Positions 1-11,992 of a stretch of DNA of 64,000 nucleotides are shown here, piece by piece. The position numbers and the translations under genes were made by a program. Source of the stretch: Ochotona curzoniae (lineage: Eukaryota; Chordata; Mammalia; Lagomorpha; Ochotonidae); assembly GCF_017591425.1 (NCBI RefSeq), contig NW_024465885.1, positions 31,318,501-31,382,500 on the forward strand, given 5' to 3'. The notes under the pieces are model-generated. The model saw only the letters and a list, made by a program, of their open reading frames with translations. It ran no database searches and was not told the DNA's origin. How positions within the stretch are numbered: the first letter of the stretch is position 1; each line of letters opens with the position of its first letter.

Positions 1-469
1 GAAGGGGAAGATCTTTTGTTTTGCAGCTATCACAGTTTCATTGTTTTTGAACATCATAGTAAGCTAGCATACTTTTAAAATAGCACCAGTGGAAAAAACA
101 TGCAAATACCTACCCCAAAAAAACATGCAGGTACCTACCAAATAACTTTTTCCTTGGCTGTTTGGTTGGTTGATTGGTTTGCTTTGCTTTGGCTCTTAAA
201 TGTTGCTCTACACCCAACTAAAAGATTAATTTTTAATTTTCTAGGGTATTGATTGTATCCATTTGACTAAGTGCTGGTTAACGAGATGTAAAGGCATATG
301 TTTATTTGAGGTTTCCACACATATTTCTTCAAAGGACCTGGCTAATGTGAGATAAGCACAAATTAAAGAAAAGAGGTTTAGTTCTTCCTTTGCAAAAGAA
401 GAGATTTGTCGTTCTTTCTGATCATTTTCTTTAGAAAATTGTACTGTAAATATCGTTGGTTGTTGCCTA
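1..469. other. intergenic sequence, nothing recognised
   Basis: AT-rich, with a 78-codon minus-strand frame at 477-241 that has no recognisable motif. No repeat family is identifiable by eye. Confidence 0.5.
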
Positions 470-645
470 TTATCCATTGGGGATTGGTTCTAGGACTCCC
501 CTGCAAGATATCAAAATCCACAGATACTGAAGTTGCTTATATAAAATAGTGTAGCCTTGTATATAACCTATGCAATCCTCCTGTGTATTTTAAGTCACCC
601 ATAAAGTATTTATATTACCTGACATAATGTAAATTTGCCGAGAAA
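470..645 (+). mobile_element. Tigger/MER2-type DNA transposon remnant
   Basis: The run 'ggggattggttctaggac', then 'cccctgcaagatatcaaaatc', 'cttatataaaatagtgtag' and 'tataacctatgcaatcctcc' follows the well-known MER2 (Tigger-like) terminal consensus. It is non-coding and degraded, and the terminal repeat beyond it is not recognisable. Confidence 0.75.
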
Positions 646-2057
646 CTAGTTCGTGTCCTGTGTTCATGCTGTTTAGGGGGTAATGTGAAGGAAAAGTCTG
701 TAGGTGTTGAGTAAAGATGTTTTTTTTTAAATTTATTTTATTTTATTTATTTATTTATTTTTTGCCATCTGTGGCTGGTTGAATTGAAGACACAGAATGC
801 AGACCCTGAGAGCCAGCTATGCCTTCTGTTTTTCTATAGGTGTATACAAATCCTTCTCAAAAACAGGCAGCTGATGTATTTGATTTTGGACTGTCTATCT
901 TGGGAACTTTGGAACCATTTCCATTAAATATAAACAGAAATATAGACCCCTTGCTTCTGATCAACAAGGATTATAGGAGCCTAATTTTAGCCTAGCTACT
1001 GGTTGTAAAAAACAAACAAACAAACAAAAAACCCTGTGTTACAAATATGTGAGCATTTGAATTTTCCTTTGCCTAAAAGTCAACATACTAACGCAGAGGG
1101 CCAACCCAAATGTTAGGTAACTTTGGGAACTAACGGTGATAAAACTGTTCTGTGAGCCTTGAAAGCAGCCTTGACAATATATCTGCAATGAGTTGTGTGT
1201 GCTTGACTATATGGATCATGAGATTTCTCATTGTCTTTGCAATCTCGTATTAGATTTTCTGCTTTGTGCATTCTATTATGATATCCTGACTATCCAAAAA
1301 TAAAAATGTTTTTCTTTCTTAGCCACTTTTGTTGAGAGGATTTCTGGATCAGCAGATGTTATTTTTTAGTTATAGGAGATGACTTTAAAACATCTGCAAA
1401 TACTGGAATTAAAACAAGCTATTTTGTTGCAAAACAATGAAATACACGAAGAGCTTTTTCCTACATGCACTCTGTGTAAGATCCCTTGATTTTCCTTGGT
1501 TAAACAGTTGGGAATCTTGCTCCAGTCACATTACCTCATCCTAGCGATAGAACTGCAACTGTCATCTTAAGTTTATGGGTGATCTTCAAGACAGGATCCA
1601 TCCAGGACTCTCCAGAGGAAGAGATGGGAGCCTCAGTCCTAGGTAACTCTGGAGCCATTGATAGGGATTATCTGCTCGGATAACAATAAGCCCTAAGTAG
1701 CCTGTCTTCACACTTCTCTTATGTAGGGAGTCTTATTTCAGTACTGTTATTTTGAGCTTTCCATTAATGAAACTGAAGCTTACTCTGATTGATTCACTAC
1801 CAGAAAGAGTAACTTCAGTAAATTATGGGCAAATCAGTTTTCTTGTTTAAATATCAACTAACATTTTACTTTTTTGCTTATATATGTGTATTGCAGGTCA
1901 ACTAATTTAGTTATTAAGATATACACATATGTAGATATTTATGTATTTGTATTATTAGAAGGCCAATTTATTTTTGGTCCTTTGTCATGACATCATTTGC
2001 TCAAATTTCAATGTTTTCTGAGTACTTTTCTAACTTTAAAAAATGACTAAATTTAGA
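646..2057. other. intergenic sequence, nothing recognised
   Basis: AT-rich single-copy-looking DNA. A T/A-rich low-complexity stretch at 720-762 and a short CAAA run near 1011-1030 are the only structured parts. No coding frame of note. Confidence 0.5.
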
Positions 2058-2350
2058 GTGGGTGTTTAGTGATTAAACTTCCTGTGTCCTACACTGAAGT
2101 GCCTTGATTTGGTTCCTGGTTCTGGCTCCTAACTACAGCTTTCTGCCAATGCAGAATCTAGGAAGCAGCAATGATGTCATCAGTAATTAAGACTCCTTCC
2201 TCCAGTGTGGGAGACCTGAATTGAATCCTCCATTCCAGGCCTCTAGTGCATCACACGCTGTTGTGGGCTTTAGGAGAATGATCAAGGGATGTGATCTATT
2301 TTCTGTGCTGCTTCAAAGCATTTTTTCAAATGACTAAGATGAAATCTTGA
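2058..2350 (+). mobile_element. old CSINE fragment
   Basis: Degenerate SINE in plus orientation: 'gtgcctt...ggttcctggttctggctcc', 'tgtgggagacctgaattgaa', 'ttgtgggctttaggag' and a remnant tail before 'gatgaaatctt'. Diverged, so an early insertion. Confidence 0.65.
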
Positions 2351-2689
2351 TAACATTGTCTTTATCTTTGTCAAGCAAAAATATTAATGAGGTCAAACTT
2401 CTACTATTCCTTCCCTGTTTACATATGTGCCACAATAGGACTATATTTTTCTTAAGGGGAAGTATGCCTTCCTTGTTAACTCTCTTCTAAGCAGAAGCAG
2501 CCAGATCCTCTACTGCACATCACATGGAAGGGTTCTTCAACTTTTGTTGAAGGATGGTAATTCAGGACTCACTTTGCTAATGATTAAAGCCCATCAAAGT
2601 TTTGTAGCAGCTCCTGAAACTGTCTTCAAGCATCTGTCAGAATGTTAAATTCAGTCACTCAGTAGGAAGCAAAGATCTGGTGAGAAGGA

Positions 2690-3440
2690 TACTTTTTTAA
2701 AAAAAAATGTTATTTTCCTTAAAGCAGTTTTGTGGCTATAGCATTTCCCCACTTACTCTCCTCTCCCCCCTCACCATTATCCCTCCCACCATTTCCCCCA
2801 TATTGTTACAGTAGTAATAATAGTTCCCCTTTAGTAACAGTTGCAAGTTTAACATTGTGCTACTTAAATATATCATGGTATTGTAGGTAGAGACTATGGT
2901 AGAAAATCTGATATCAGATTGTCAAGGTAAATTTAAGAGTTTCATTGGAAGTTCTCCTTTCATTTGGGAGTACAGATTCAAACTTCAATGTGTTGAAAAG
3001 ATTAATTTTGATGGATAAAGGTTTGCTAGAATATGCTGACTTTCCTTTTTTCAGATGACCCAAAATCTACCCTTAACTTTGACAGAACATCACAGGATTG
3101 CTACTTGGGATTCTGTTGGTTTAGTCAATTATATGTTGTTATTATGACATCTTCCTACACTTAAAGATATAAGTAAACTCTGTGAACTTATACTATTTAT
3201 TATGCTGTTAGCTCAGTTAATCATAACACATCACAGTTTGTTTTCTTTATGAGGTCATCTCTTTAATTTCATCACAAAATATTGTGCAGCCCTTGATTGG
3301 TTAGTGGACTTTTATTCAACAGACAGTTTGAGATTACCTTCTTCTTGGCACTACATTTATGTACTGCTTTTATGAATAATATTGTACTGGATAACTTTGT
3401 GCAGAGTGATGTTTCATAATTATTTCATAAGATAAACAAC
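2690..3440 (-). mobile_element. L1 3' region, diverged
   Basis: The 'ctctcctctcccccctcacc', 'aacagttgcaagtttaacatt' and 'gctacttaaatatat' run parallels the minus-strand L1 3' UTR at 15.88 kb. The distal part resembles antisense L1 ('gcttttatgaataatattg'). No open frame remains. Confidence 0.6.
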
Positions 3441-3461
3441 ATCCTAGAAATACAGTTCTTT

Positions 3462-3784
3462 AAAAATTTACTTATTTCAGAGTCAGAATTACAGAGAGAG
3501 ATACTGAAAGAGAAAAGATTTTTCATGCACTTGTTCACTCCTTGTCCAAGTGGCTGCATCAGTTGGTGCTAAGCCAGATATAAGCTGGGAGCCAGGAGCT
3601 TTATCTAGGTGCTCCATATGGGTGGTGGGAGCCCAACACTTGGTCCATCTTTCAATGTTTATCCCAAGTCATTAGCAGGGAGCTGGATTGGAAGTGGAGC
3701 AACTGGGACTCAAACAGGTGCCTGTGTGGGAGGCCAGCATTGCAGCTGGCAGCCTTACATGCAATACCACAGTGCTATTCCAAA
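3462..3784 (-). mobile_element. old CSINE
   Basis: Reverse-orientation SINE with a T-rich (A-tail) left end and an ACAGAGAGA purine block. It shows 'gttcactcc', 'ggagccaggagct', 'gggagctggattggaagtgg' and a decayed tRNA-like head at 3784. It accounts for the 68-codon frame here. Confidence 0.85.
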
Positions 3785-3896
3785 AAGTATGACTTTTGAC
3801 ATAGATTTTACATGAATTTTAGGTATCGAGGGGCATTTCCACCTTGCTTTGCATAAAAGTAGTACTGGTTTTCATTGTTGTATTTTTGTGTTATTT

Positions 3897-4240
3897 AAAA
3901 AATTTATTTTAAAAGATGTATTTATATATTTGAAACTTAGAGTTACACAGAAAGAGGTAGGCAAGGAGAAAGAGAAAGTGCACCATTCATTGGTTCACTC
4001 CCTAAGAGGCAATGATGGAAGAGACTGGACTAGGCTGAAGCTAGGAGCCTGGGACTTCATCCAGGTCTCCCACGAGAGTGGCAGGGGCCTAAATACTTGG
4101 GCCATCATCTGCTGCCTTCCCAGGTGTGTTAGCAGGGATCTGGATAACAAGTAGAGCAGCCAGGATTTGAATTCACATGCTTATCTGGAATGCTGACATC
4201 ACAGATGGTGGCCTGATTTGCTGTGCCACACTCCGGCCCC
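3897..4240 (-). mobile_element. old CSINE
   Basis: Reverse-orientation copy ending in 'gccacactccggcccc'. Internal landmarks are 'ttggttcactccct', 'ggtctcccacgagagtggca' and 'acttgggccatcatctgctg'. It explains the 101-codon frame at 3849-4154. Confidence 0.9.
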
Positions 4241-4412
4241 TGAGTTTTTAATAAGGCTCTCAAAATAGAGTAGTATCATATAGTAAGTCTCATGATTTTT
4301 TTTTCCTGAAACAAGTAAAATCCAAATAAGATGGACTTAATGTTCCTCCCGCTTTACACTCTCCCAGATTCTCCTTTTCCACGATCACTGTTTCAGTGGC
4401 ATTTCCTTCCCT

Positions 4413-4766
4413 GGCTGACATGGTCTGAAACTTTTGTGTCCACCTAAAATTCATGTGTTGATTTTTAACCTTCAAACTTTGGAAGTGGAACCTTGGTGAA
4501 ATAAATGATGGTGAAGGTGGAGCTCTCAGAGATGCGGTTAATGCTCTCAGGGAAAGAACACATGTGCTTCTTTCTTCCCTGTGAGGACGCCTTGAAAAGG
4601 TACCACACGTGAAACTGGGAGGTAAGCCTTCAGTAGACAACATATCTGCCAGCTGTTGGAATACGAACTTCCCTATTTCCAGAATTGTGAGAAACAACTT
4701 TTCTGTGATTTAATAATTCCCAGCTGACTGTATTTTATTATAAGAGTTGAAGCAGATTAAGAAACC
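4413..4766 (+). mobile_element. MLT1-type ERVL-MaLR solo LTR
   Basis: Ordered matches to the MLT1 LTR pattern: 'tggtctgaaacttttgtgtcc', 'aaaattcatgtgttga', 'ggtgaaggtggagctctcag', 'ccctgtgaggacgc', 'ccagaattgtgagaaacaa' and 'tgtattttattataagag'. It is an ancient solo LTR with no internal viral genes nearby. The 135-codon minus-strand frame through it is spurious. Confidence 0.8.
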
Positions 4767-4862
4767 TGAGTAATTTTTAGCCTTTTCTCTTTGGGATAAA
4801 GATAGAGGAGGAAAATGGATCATTCTGGTTTTCTTAGTGGGATATAGATATTTTTCAATGGA

Positions 4863-5085
4863 TGATTTTGTTTATTGTAATCCTTTTTTTACGTATCTCA
4901 TTAGCATTATAGAAGTTAAGAACTCTGTAATAAAACTGACAGGAATAGCTAGAAATGTAATTAGCAAATGATATTCCTTCTTTGCCTCAGGCCCATCACA
5001 TTATGATTTGCCTTTTGCACAGTGATTTACAGTAGGGCTGGCAGCTGCCTGTTAGTCTCTCTATGACACCAGGTAGGAGATGAGC
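4863..5085. repeat. copy A of a diverged ~220 bp direct duplication
   Basis: It aligns by eye with 6300-6530 along its full length. Shared blocks are 'tattgtaatc', 'aataaaactg(g/a)cag', 'ca(g)gcccat(c/g)acatt', 'cttttg' and 'ggctggcagctgcct'. I do not recognise the sequence as a known transposon family. Confidence 0.7.
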
Positions 5086-5132
5086 ATGGGAGGAAAAGTT
5101 AAGACCAGCTGAAAATCCCCCTCTAAATGTGT

Positions 5133-5133
<1 letters not shown>

Positions 5134-5166
<33 letters not shown>
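5134..5166. repeat. (GT)n microsatellite
   Basis: A pure TG dinucleotide run of about 16 units following 'ctctaaatgtgtgg'. Confidence 0.97.
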
Positions 5167-5168
<2 letters not shown>

Positions 5169-5239
5169 CACATCCATATATGTATATAATTTAAGAATTA
5201 AAGTTTGGGCATTTTATTATGACATTTCCCTTAAACTCT

Positions 5240-6299
5240 TTGTTGGGTTATATGCACAATGTTGTACACACACACGTAAAGGTCTATCTATCATCTAGGC
5301 CAAAAAGTTAATGGGGAATAAAATTAGAGCACAAGCTTATTTTTGTACAAAAGTGTTTGAAATCTGTGCATGTGAGAGGAGACGTTAAAGAGAAATGTGT
5401 ATTATGAGGAAGCTATGCAAGGATTTACACATTCATACAGAGAGAGTCAAAAAGCTCTGTTGTGCTTATAGGAAGGAGAATACAGAATTGACAATATTTT
5501 CAGATGAATAAGGGAAACTAGGATATCTTGTTTATTGTACTTTATTCATTTGTTGTAAGCCTACTTAGAATCCTTTATTTCATTTAGTTTTTAATAGATA
5601 ATACTTTCATGAAGCGTCACATGAAAAGCAAGAAAAGACCAAGCAATGGAGTCTCCCAACTTACATTCAAACCCTTAGATCACTTCTTTGGAAGCTGTTA
5701 ATGATATGTACCTTTAATATCTATGCCTGTGTTTGTTTTCTATAGAAAAAAAACCTATAAATAGTTTTCTTGATTTTGTGGTAATTGCTAGTCACTTTGT
5801 GCTGTATCTTTGTCCAAAACAATGATGGCGCTTTCTGCTTCTAGGTGCAGAGTGCTTCCTCTCTGCTTGCCAAGTAATCTAGGATTACACTTCATCTGCC
5901 CACTTTCTGATTTGTGATCAGTTTGGTTGCCTCTAAAATCCTCTTGAAAAATTATAATTACAAATTATATTTTATTGACTGCAGATGCTCTGAGCCAATT
6001 TGCTAATTTGAATATTTGTATGAAACAAACAAGGTCCTAGAAGTCCAACTTTGGCCTACATCTCACATATATTTTAAGTACTAGTGAGAGGCACTGCCAA
6101 CTTGTTGTCCTTAGCAGTAGTATTAATTTACATTCTGCCAGCTATCTTTGTATTCTTTTTGAAGTGAGGCCTTCAAAGTATCAAATTACTTGATTTTGTC
6201 TGAGTGCTGTGAAAAATTAATCATAGACAGTCTTTGTCCTCCAGAGCTCGCATTAAAAATTAGATCACCTTTTTCCAAGTGCATACATGTTTTTAATGG
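5240..6299. other. intergenic sequence, nothing recognised
   Basis: AT-rich DNA between the two copies of the 220 bp duplication, without SINE or L1 landmarks or a coding frame worth noting. Confidence 0.5.
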
Positions 6300-6530
6300 G
6301 CTGTTTTGCTATTGTAATCTATTTGGTCATATTTCTTAGTGAGCTTTAGAAAAATCAAGAAGAGCGAGTACAATAAAACTGGCAGAAACAGCCAAAAAAG
6401 TAGTTAACAAATGTGATTCCTCCCTTCCCTGAAGGCCCATGACATTGTCAGAGATGTCTTTTGGCCAAGAATTTCAAGGGGCTGGCAGCTGCCTTTCAGT
6501 CTTCTGTGGAACTGGGTGGGCAGAGAAGAG
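6300..6530. repeat. copy B of the diverged ~220 bp direct duplication
   Basis: Second copy, 1.43 kb after copy A and in the same orientation. The conserved 3' block 'gggctggcagctgcctttcag' is followed by a looser match through 'gggtgggcagagaagagatg'. Divergence is far higher than in the SINEs here, so the duplication is old. Confidence 0.7.
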
Positions 6531-6850
6531 ATGCTGGCAGTCTGGAGTTTAAAATTGCCAGCTTAAACATAACCTTACTCAGGAAAACTTTCCAAACTGC
6601 AAATTAATCTTGGCTTAAAAATAACCCAAACCCTTCAAATACGTGGCTTTATGAAGGATTCTGACATGAAGGCAAAGGTGATTGACAAATGGCATCCTCT
6701 GTACTTTCTGCCACGAGCCATATTGAAGCATCTAGTCCCCTAGGGCAGCATGGCTGTATCTCCAAGTGAGTCTAAGTTCTTTTCCAACCATTTCATGTCA
6801 TCTGTAAAACAAAAGAACATACAGATTTTTCTGTGTCAGAATAGTAAAGT

Positions 6851-7150
6851 GGGGCCAGTATCATGGTGCAGCCAGGTTAATCTGGTGCCTGAATTGCTGG
6901 CATCCAAATGGGCAATGATTTGCTTCCTAGTTGCCACAACTTTTATAAAAACGATAGGCACAGTGTCTGAGTCCCTGTTACCTCTGTGGGAGATCTGGAT
7001 GAAGCTGCTGGGACTTCAACCTGGCCTTGCACCAGTTGCTGAGAACACCTAGAGAGTGAATCAGCACATGGAAGATCTTTCCCTTTCTCTCTGTGTCTCT
7101 TTGTCACTGTGTAACTTTGCCTTTCAAATAAGTAAATGCAAAACTACATG
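6851..7150 (+). mobile_element. old CSINE
   Basis: Plus-orientation SINE from 'ggggccagtatcatggtgca' through 'gtgggagatctggatgaagct' and 'gagtgaatcagcacatggaagatc' to the 'ctttcaaataagtaaa' tail. It explains the 100-codon frame at 6750-7052. Confidence 0.85.
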
Positions 7151-7984
7151 TTATAAAAAATTTTTTTAATAGTATCATGGATTGCTTAAGAGATCTACCC
7201 TGGAATCCTACAGTCAGAACGTGACTATGGACAATCTTAAACTAAGGAAGAAGTACCAGAGACACATTTCCTCTCGAAGTCAGTGCAGATTTCAGCAAGG
7301 CTCCAGGCTGGCTGGGAAAATCTTCACTTTCCTTCTTTCCATTTCTTCAGGCGATTCTAGTAAACTTAAAAAACAGAAAACAGATCATCTTTTGTTGAAA
7401 ATTTTTCTTTGTAAAAATATATTTACTTTAAAAAAAGCATCCCTGGGTTCTTGTTTAGATACTCACTGGATATCAAGCTCCTTGGGACCAGCGATGTACC
7501 TGGTTTGTATTTGTTTCCTTGTCCCCAGTACAAGGATGCTGCACAATGGAATGGAAATTCGTGACATTCCAAATGTCTGAAGCTTCAAATTCACTCCATG
7601 ATGTCCAGGAAAGTATTCCTGTTAAAACTGCAAGTGTGTATTTTTTTTTTTACATTAGCAAACCTGATGATTTTATGATTTAAAAAACTTTTTCAGTTTT
7701 GCGAAAGTATCCCTAAGTTATGGCTAAAATTGATGTGTCATAAAATTAGAAAATTAAAATATGCAGAAAAGATCTTAACATTCTTTTAGAATTTTCACCC
7801 ATTTTCTGTCTTTGTCAACGTAAAGAGAAAATATTTCATGTAATTAATAAATACAATTATAAGAAAAAATTAGGCAGTTTGGATCATCAACTGAGCTTTT
7901 ACTGGTTGTGGTTGGAAGACTGTTCTCACATATTTTTACTAAGGAGAATGAGTTTGGTTCTTACTACTGTCATAGACTCTTTTG
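7151..7984. other. intergenic sequence, nothing recognised
   Basis: A 132-codon plus frame (7182-7580) crosses this interval. It has no recognisable domain and biased AT-driven codons, and I treat it as chance. No repeat identified. Confidence 0.45.
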
Positions 7985-7989
7985 TGTTA

Positions 7990-8337
7990 TTTTTTTAATA
8001 TATTTTTTAAAGAAGTATTTTGTTTTTTTTTTCTTGCAAAGTCAGATATACAGAGAGGAGGAGACACAAAGAGGAAGATCTTCTGTCCAATGATTCACTC
8101 CCCAAGTGACCACAACAGCTGGAGCTGAGCAGATCCGAAGCCAGAGGCCTGGAACTTGTTTCAGGACTCCCATGCGGGTGCAGGAACCAAAGACTTTGGG
8201 CCATGCTTGACTGTTTTCCCAGACCACAAGCAGTGAGCTGCATGAGAAGTGGGGCTGCTGGAATTGGAACTGGTGCCCATATGGAATCCCACCATGTTCA
8301 AGACGAGAACTTCAGCCTCTAGGCCACCGCGCCAGAT
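7990..8337 (-). mobile_element. CSINE
   Basis: Reverse-orientation SINE with the conserved core 'cagatatacagagaggagga', 'gaagatcttctgtccaatga', 'tggggctgctgg' and head 'ggccaccgcgccag'. Overlapping frames on both strands derive from it. Confidence 0.95.
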
Positions 8338-8769
8338 CTTCTTGTTATCACTTTTTAAAAATGTTAAATATCCTTGAAAAAGAGTTGCTTTGCAGAACCC
8401 TTTGTAAGAGCCAATTTGCTTGTTCAGCAAAGCTAAAGGTGAACTATCTTTCAAACTCATGATGTCATGCATCACTGATTTCTTTCTGATTTTTAATAAG
8501 ATTGTTTTATCCCCTCGAGAAAATATACAGTGCTTGTCATTAAGTAAATCTTGTAATATTGAACTTTTTAAAGATTTTTGGAAATATTTTACTTAAGCCT
8601 GAAGAATGGTATAGATTTGAGAGCACTCCTACTAGCCTTGGAGCTGCTGTGGAACAAGTGCTTTCCCAACCTCCAGCTGCACCAAGCCCTCATGTTGAGC
8701 TCACACTCTCCCTGCTCTGCTTTGTGTACCTAGGAGCACAGCAAGCAGTACATTTATATATCGCTTTTC

Positions 8770-9066
8770 CAACTTTTTTTTAGACTTATTTATTTTACTT
8801 GAAAGTCAGAGTTACAGAGAGAAAGAGAGAGATCTTCCATTTGCTTACTCATTCCCAAAATGGCTGCAATGACCAAAATCGAGCCATTCTGAAGCCAGGA
8901 GACAGGAACTTCTTCCGGGCTCAACACTTTGGGGTGTCTTCTACTTTTCCAGTCCATAAGCCAGTATAGTGTTCAGAAACAGAGCAGCTGGGACTAGAAC
9001 TGGTACCCATTTGGAATGCTGGCACTACAGACAGAGGATTGGCTTGCTATGCACTGCATCAAACCC
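8770..9066 (-). mobile_element. old CSINE
   Basis: T-rich tail then 'acttgaaagtcagagttacagag', 'gagatcttccatttgc', 'gaagccaggagacagg' and 'gcagctgggactagaactgg'. The head is degraded. Confidence 0.85.
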
Positions 9067-9524
9067 AGAAAATATTTTTATTTCCTAATAACGTATTTTT
9101 CCAGTTCTCCTTGTTAGAGGAATTCCTGCTAAGGAAAGTTTTAACCTTGAACAGGTCAGATTCTTGACAATGAAATCCCCGAAGGTTTTGAATATTTGTG
9201 GACTTGAGAACAACAGTCTCCTAAAATTTTAGGTTTCCTAGCTACCAACATAGAACATTAATTCCCTTCTTTCAGTGACCTTGCCTTAGATTTAGTCTAT
9301 GGATGCAGTGGGTGGGCAGTAGACGCAGGTTGATTATAAGTAATGAATGCTCAATTAGTGTCGGTCTTTCTGGTAACATCTTTTGTTGTTGCTAAAAACC
9401 GGAAGTTTCCAAGTTTTATGCTTCCCTATTTGGTATAAAGATGTTGTGGCCATTTTCTGCCAAACATTGCACCAGTTTTGGGGGTAGGAGTGAGTTGGGT
9501 AATGATAGAAATTGGATTTGAATT

Positions 9525-9797
9525 ATTGTTTTAATTTTATTTGAGAGGTAGACAGATGAGATAGAGAATGGAAGAGAGAGATTCCATTCCCTAAATACCC
9601 GTAGCATCCAGTGCATAATTGGTGGAATCAGTACCACCATCCAAGTCTCCCATGCAAGTAGCAGGGATCCAAGTGCACAAGCCATCACCAACTCTCTCCT
9701 AGGATGTATGTGAAGAGGAAGTCAGCATTGGCAGTGGAATCAAGACTTGAGCTTAAACTTCGGACTCTGATATGGAATACTGGCATCCCACAAGGCA
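9525..9797 (-). mobile_element. old CSINE
   Basis: Degenerate reverse copy: 'tatttgagaggtagacag', 'ccaagtctcccatgcaagta' and 'gcagggatccaagtgcacaagcc'. It abuts the TTTTC microsatellite and the next SINE, which landed at its edge. Confidence 0.75.
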
Positions 9798-9902
9798 TTT
9801 TTTCTTTTCTTTTCTTTTCTTTTCTTTTCTTTTCTTTTCTTTTCTTTTCTTTTCTTTTCTTTTCTTTTCTTTTCTTTTCTTTTCCTTCTCTTCTCTTCTC
9901 TT
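9798..9902. repeat. (TTTTC)n microsatellite
   Basis: About 18 pure TTTTC units, then a decayed TTCTC part. It sits at the tail side of the minus-orientation SINE at 9918-10235, so it reads (GAAAA)n and probably expanded from that element's A-tail. It produces the Ser/Phe repeat frame at 9704-10174. Confidence 0.97.
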
Positions 9903-9917
9903 TTTATCACTCTCTTT

Positions 9918-10235
9918 TTAAAAAGAATTATTTATTTTTTATTGGAAAGGCAGATATGCAGAGAAAAGGAGAGACAGAGAGAAAGATCTTTCGTCCGCTG
10001 ATTCACTCCCCGGGCAACTACAATGGCTGGAGCTGTGCTGATCGAAAGCCAGAAGCTATGAGCCTCTTCCAGGTCTATAATGCGGGTGCAGGGTCCCAAG
10101 GCTTTAGGCCATCCTCAACTGCTTTGCCAGGCCACAAGCAGGGAGCTGGATGGGAAACAGGGCACCAGGATTAGAAGTGGTGCGTGCAAAGCAAGGGCTT
10201 TAGCCACTAGTCTTTCAGGTTAAGCACCCAACAAG
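9918..10235 (-). mobile_element. CSINE
   Basis: Reverse copy with 'ttattggaaaggcagatatg', 'agaaagatctttcgtccgct', 'gggtgcagggtcccaaggct' and 'ggccacaagcagggagctgg'. The head is partly deleted after 'ggattagaagtggtgc'. Confidence 0.92.
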
Positions 10236-11590
10236 GTCTCTTGCATTCTGCGTCAAACTCCCATGGTCAGAGGTAGGTTTGATGAGAAACAAACACACTT
10301 AGTCTCCCAGGCAACTACCATTAGGAACCTCCGTATCTTTCTGTTTGGGGGGAAAACCAGGCTTGTCCCTTTTGTGTCATTTTTCTGTCTGTTTCTTACC
10401 ACCTTCCTTTCAAAATCCAGAGCTGCACACTACTGCAAAGACATTGCTACTGCAATCCAGCAGGAAATGCTGAGAAGGCTGTAACACTTGCTGTTGCTTC
10501 TCTCTCCTGAATGTTCATTCACAGATTTTTAAAAATCCCAAGATTTGCTAGACACAGTGTTTGTTGAGCTGCTGTTACACAACTGAATGGACATTAGTTT
10601 TCTTGCAACTAACTTTGCTCCCAGCAGAAACTTTTTTTCAAGTCTTAAACTAAGTCAGGGGCAACATCAACTATGATCTAAGAGAAGTTGCTAAGAGATG
10701 ATTCACTTTTTGTTCATTCAGATATAGTCATACACACACACACACACACAAACACCAAAAAACAAATCACTCAGCAAAATTTGCTTTTGTTTGTTTTAAC
10801 TCCTTGTGATTTAATGCCTGATTATGCTTTAATAACACAATATGCTCCAGTTTGCTGTCTGACCATGGCAACAGCCATGGTCAGGTATGTTCCTGAAACA
10901 GGTAAAGAAACCAAATCCTGAATTTGAATCTTGGTGGAAGCTGAGATATAAAACTTTAAGGCAAATTGAACCTGTACGCATTTTTGCTGAGATCAGAGTA
11001 TAAGAGACTCCAAACCTGCAAAGAACCAGGGTTGTGTATCCAATTGCTCGCCCTGGCCTTGGTTTCTAAACATTCATTTGTGCTGATTTTAGCGTCATGT
11101 GAAAATCAAATAATGCTTCTAGAATGTTTCCCAGGTAGTGAACACTCTAGCATACCAAGAGGATGGGAGCAAGTCTCCAGTGATTTCAGCTCAATTTTTG
11201 TTTTCTGTTTTCCTAAAGAGGCATTTTCACTGGGTAGTAAAGAGAATTGGGGTTGAGGCATTGAATTGTGGGCTACATGTGCTTAAGTAATTTACAAAAT
11301 GAGAGTTTTGATAACAAAGGGATAGATTTATTGATATGCATCAGAATAATGGCTGCAAGGACAGGATCTTGTCTAGAACCTTTGAAGCATAAAGATCATC
11401 TGTGTTCTGGTTCATTTAACTGGTATCACATGACTTTTTGGATTTATACTTTTTTCATTCAGACAGAAATTCTTCAGCACAAAGACAGCCTCCAGGAACA
11501 CCTGCTGATGCTTATAAACCTGGATGAATGGGACACCACGTCAGAGTAATAATAAGAGCACATCTTGTAAATAGAACCTGGAGTTGCTGA
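10236..11590. other. intergenic sequence with a short (CA)n
   Basis: No gene or repeat family recognised except a CA run at 10733-10750. Several 70-96 codon plus-strand frames lie end to end, but none shows a motif or splice-linked continuity. Confidence 0.5.
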
Positions 11591-11591
11591 G

Positions 11592-11820
11592 TGCTGCAGT
11601 TAGTGGTTAAGAACCCAGATTCTTTTGCCCAGAATGCCTGATTTCATACCACTCTCGCAATGTGATCAACTCAGTCTTGTCTTGCTTTGGTTTCCCATAT
11701 ACAAAGTAATGTTTTCTGTATCATTTACATTTGCTGAGAGGACAGACTCTGGTAATGTTTGGGACGCATTAGAGCAACATGTAGCACATGATGAGTGCTG
11801 TATAACTTTTTGCTGTTACT
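11592..11820 (+). mobile_element. MIR SINE
   Basis: 'gcagttagtggttaagaaccc', 'ccagaatgcctgatttcata', 'gtgatcaactcagtcttgtc' and a tail near 'gagtgctgtataact' follow the MIR consensus in order. An ancient mammalian SINE, unrelated to CSINE. Confidence 0.8.
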
Positions 11821-11917
11821 GTTTTCCATTTATTTCAAAGTCCTCTGGATTTTCTTTTTGTACTACTGTTACCCAGAAAAGATCTAATCTATGGGTTCAA
11901 ATACATTATTCTGCTGA

Positions 11918-11992
11918 GGGAGAGAGAGAAAAAGAGAGAGAGAGAGTGAGTGTCAGAGAGAGACACAGGCAGACCCAGAGTGAGAGAGAATT
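11918..11992. repeat. (GA)-rich low-complexity tract
   Basis: A purine run of GAGA/GAGTGAG units. It creates the Arg/Glu-rich end of the 127-codon frame at 11625-12008. Confidence 0.9.

Noticed and set aside
4290..4697. 135-codon minus-strand frame
   Set aside because: It runs antisense through an MLT1 LTR and has no protein family features.
9704..10174. 156-codon frame with Phe/Ser-Leu repeats resembling a membrane protein
   Set aside because: The repetitive part is a (TTTTC)n microsatellite and the rest is a SINE.
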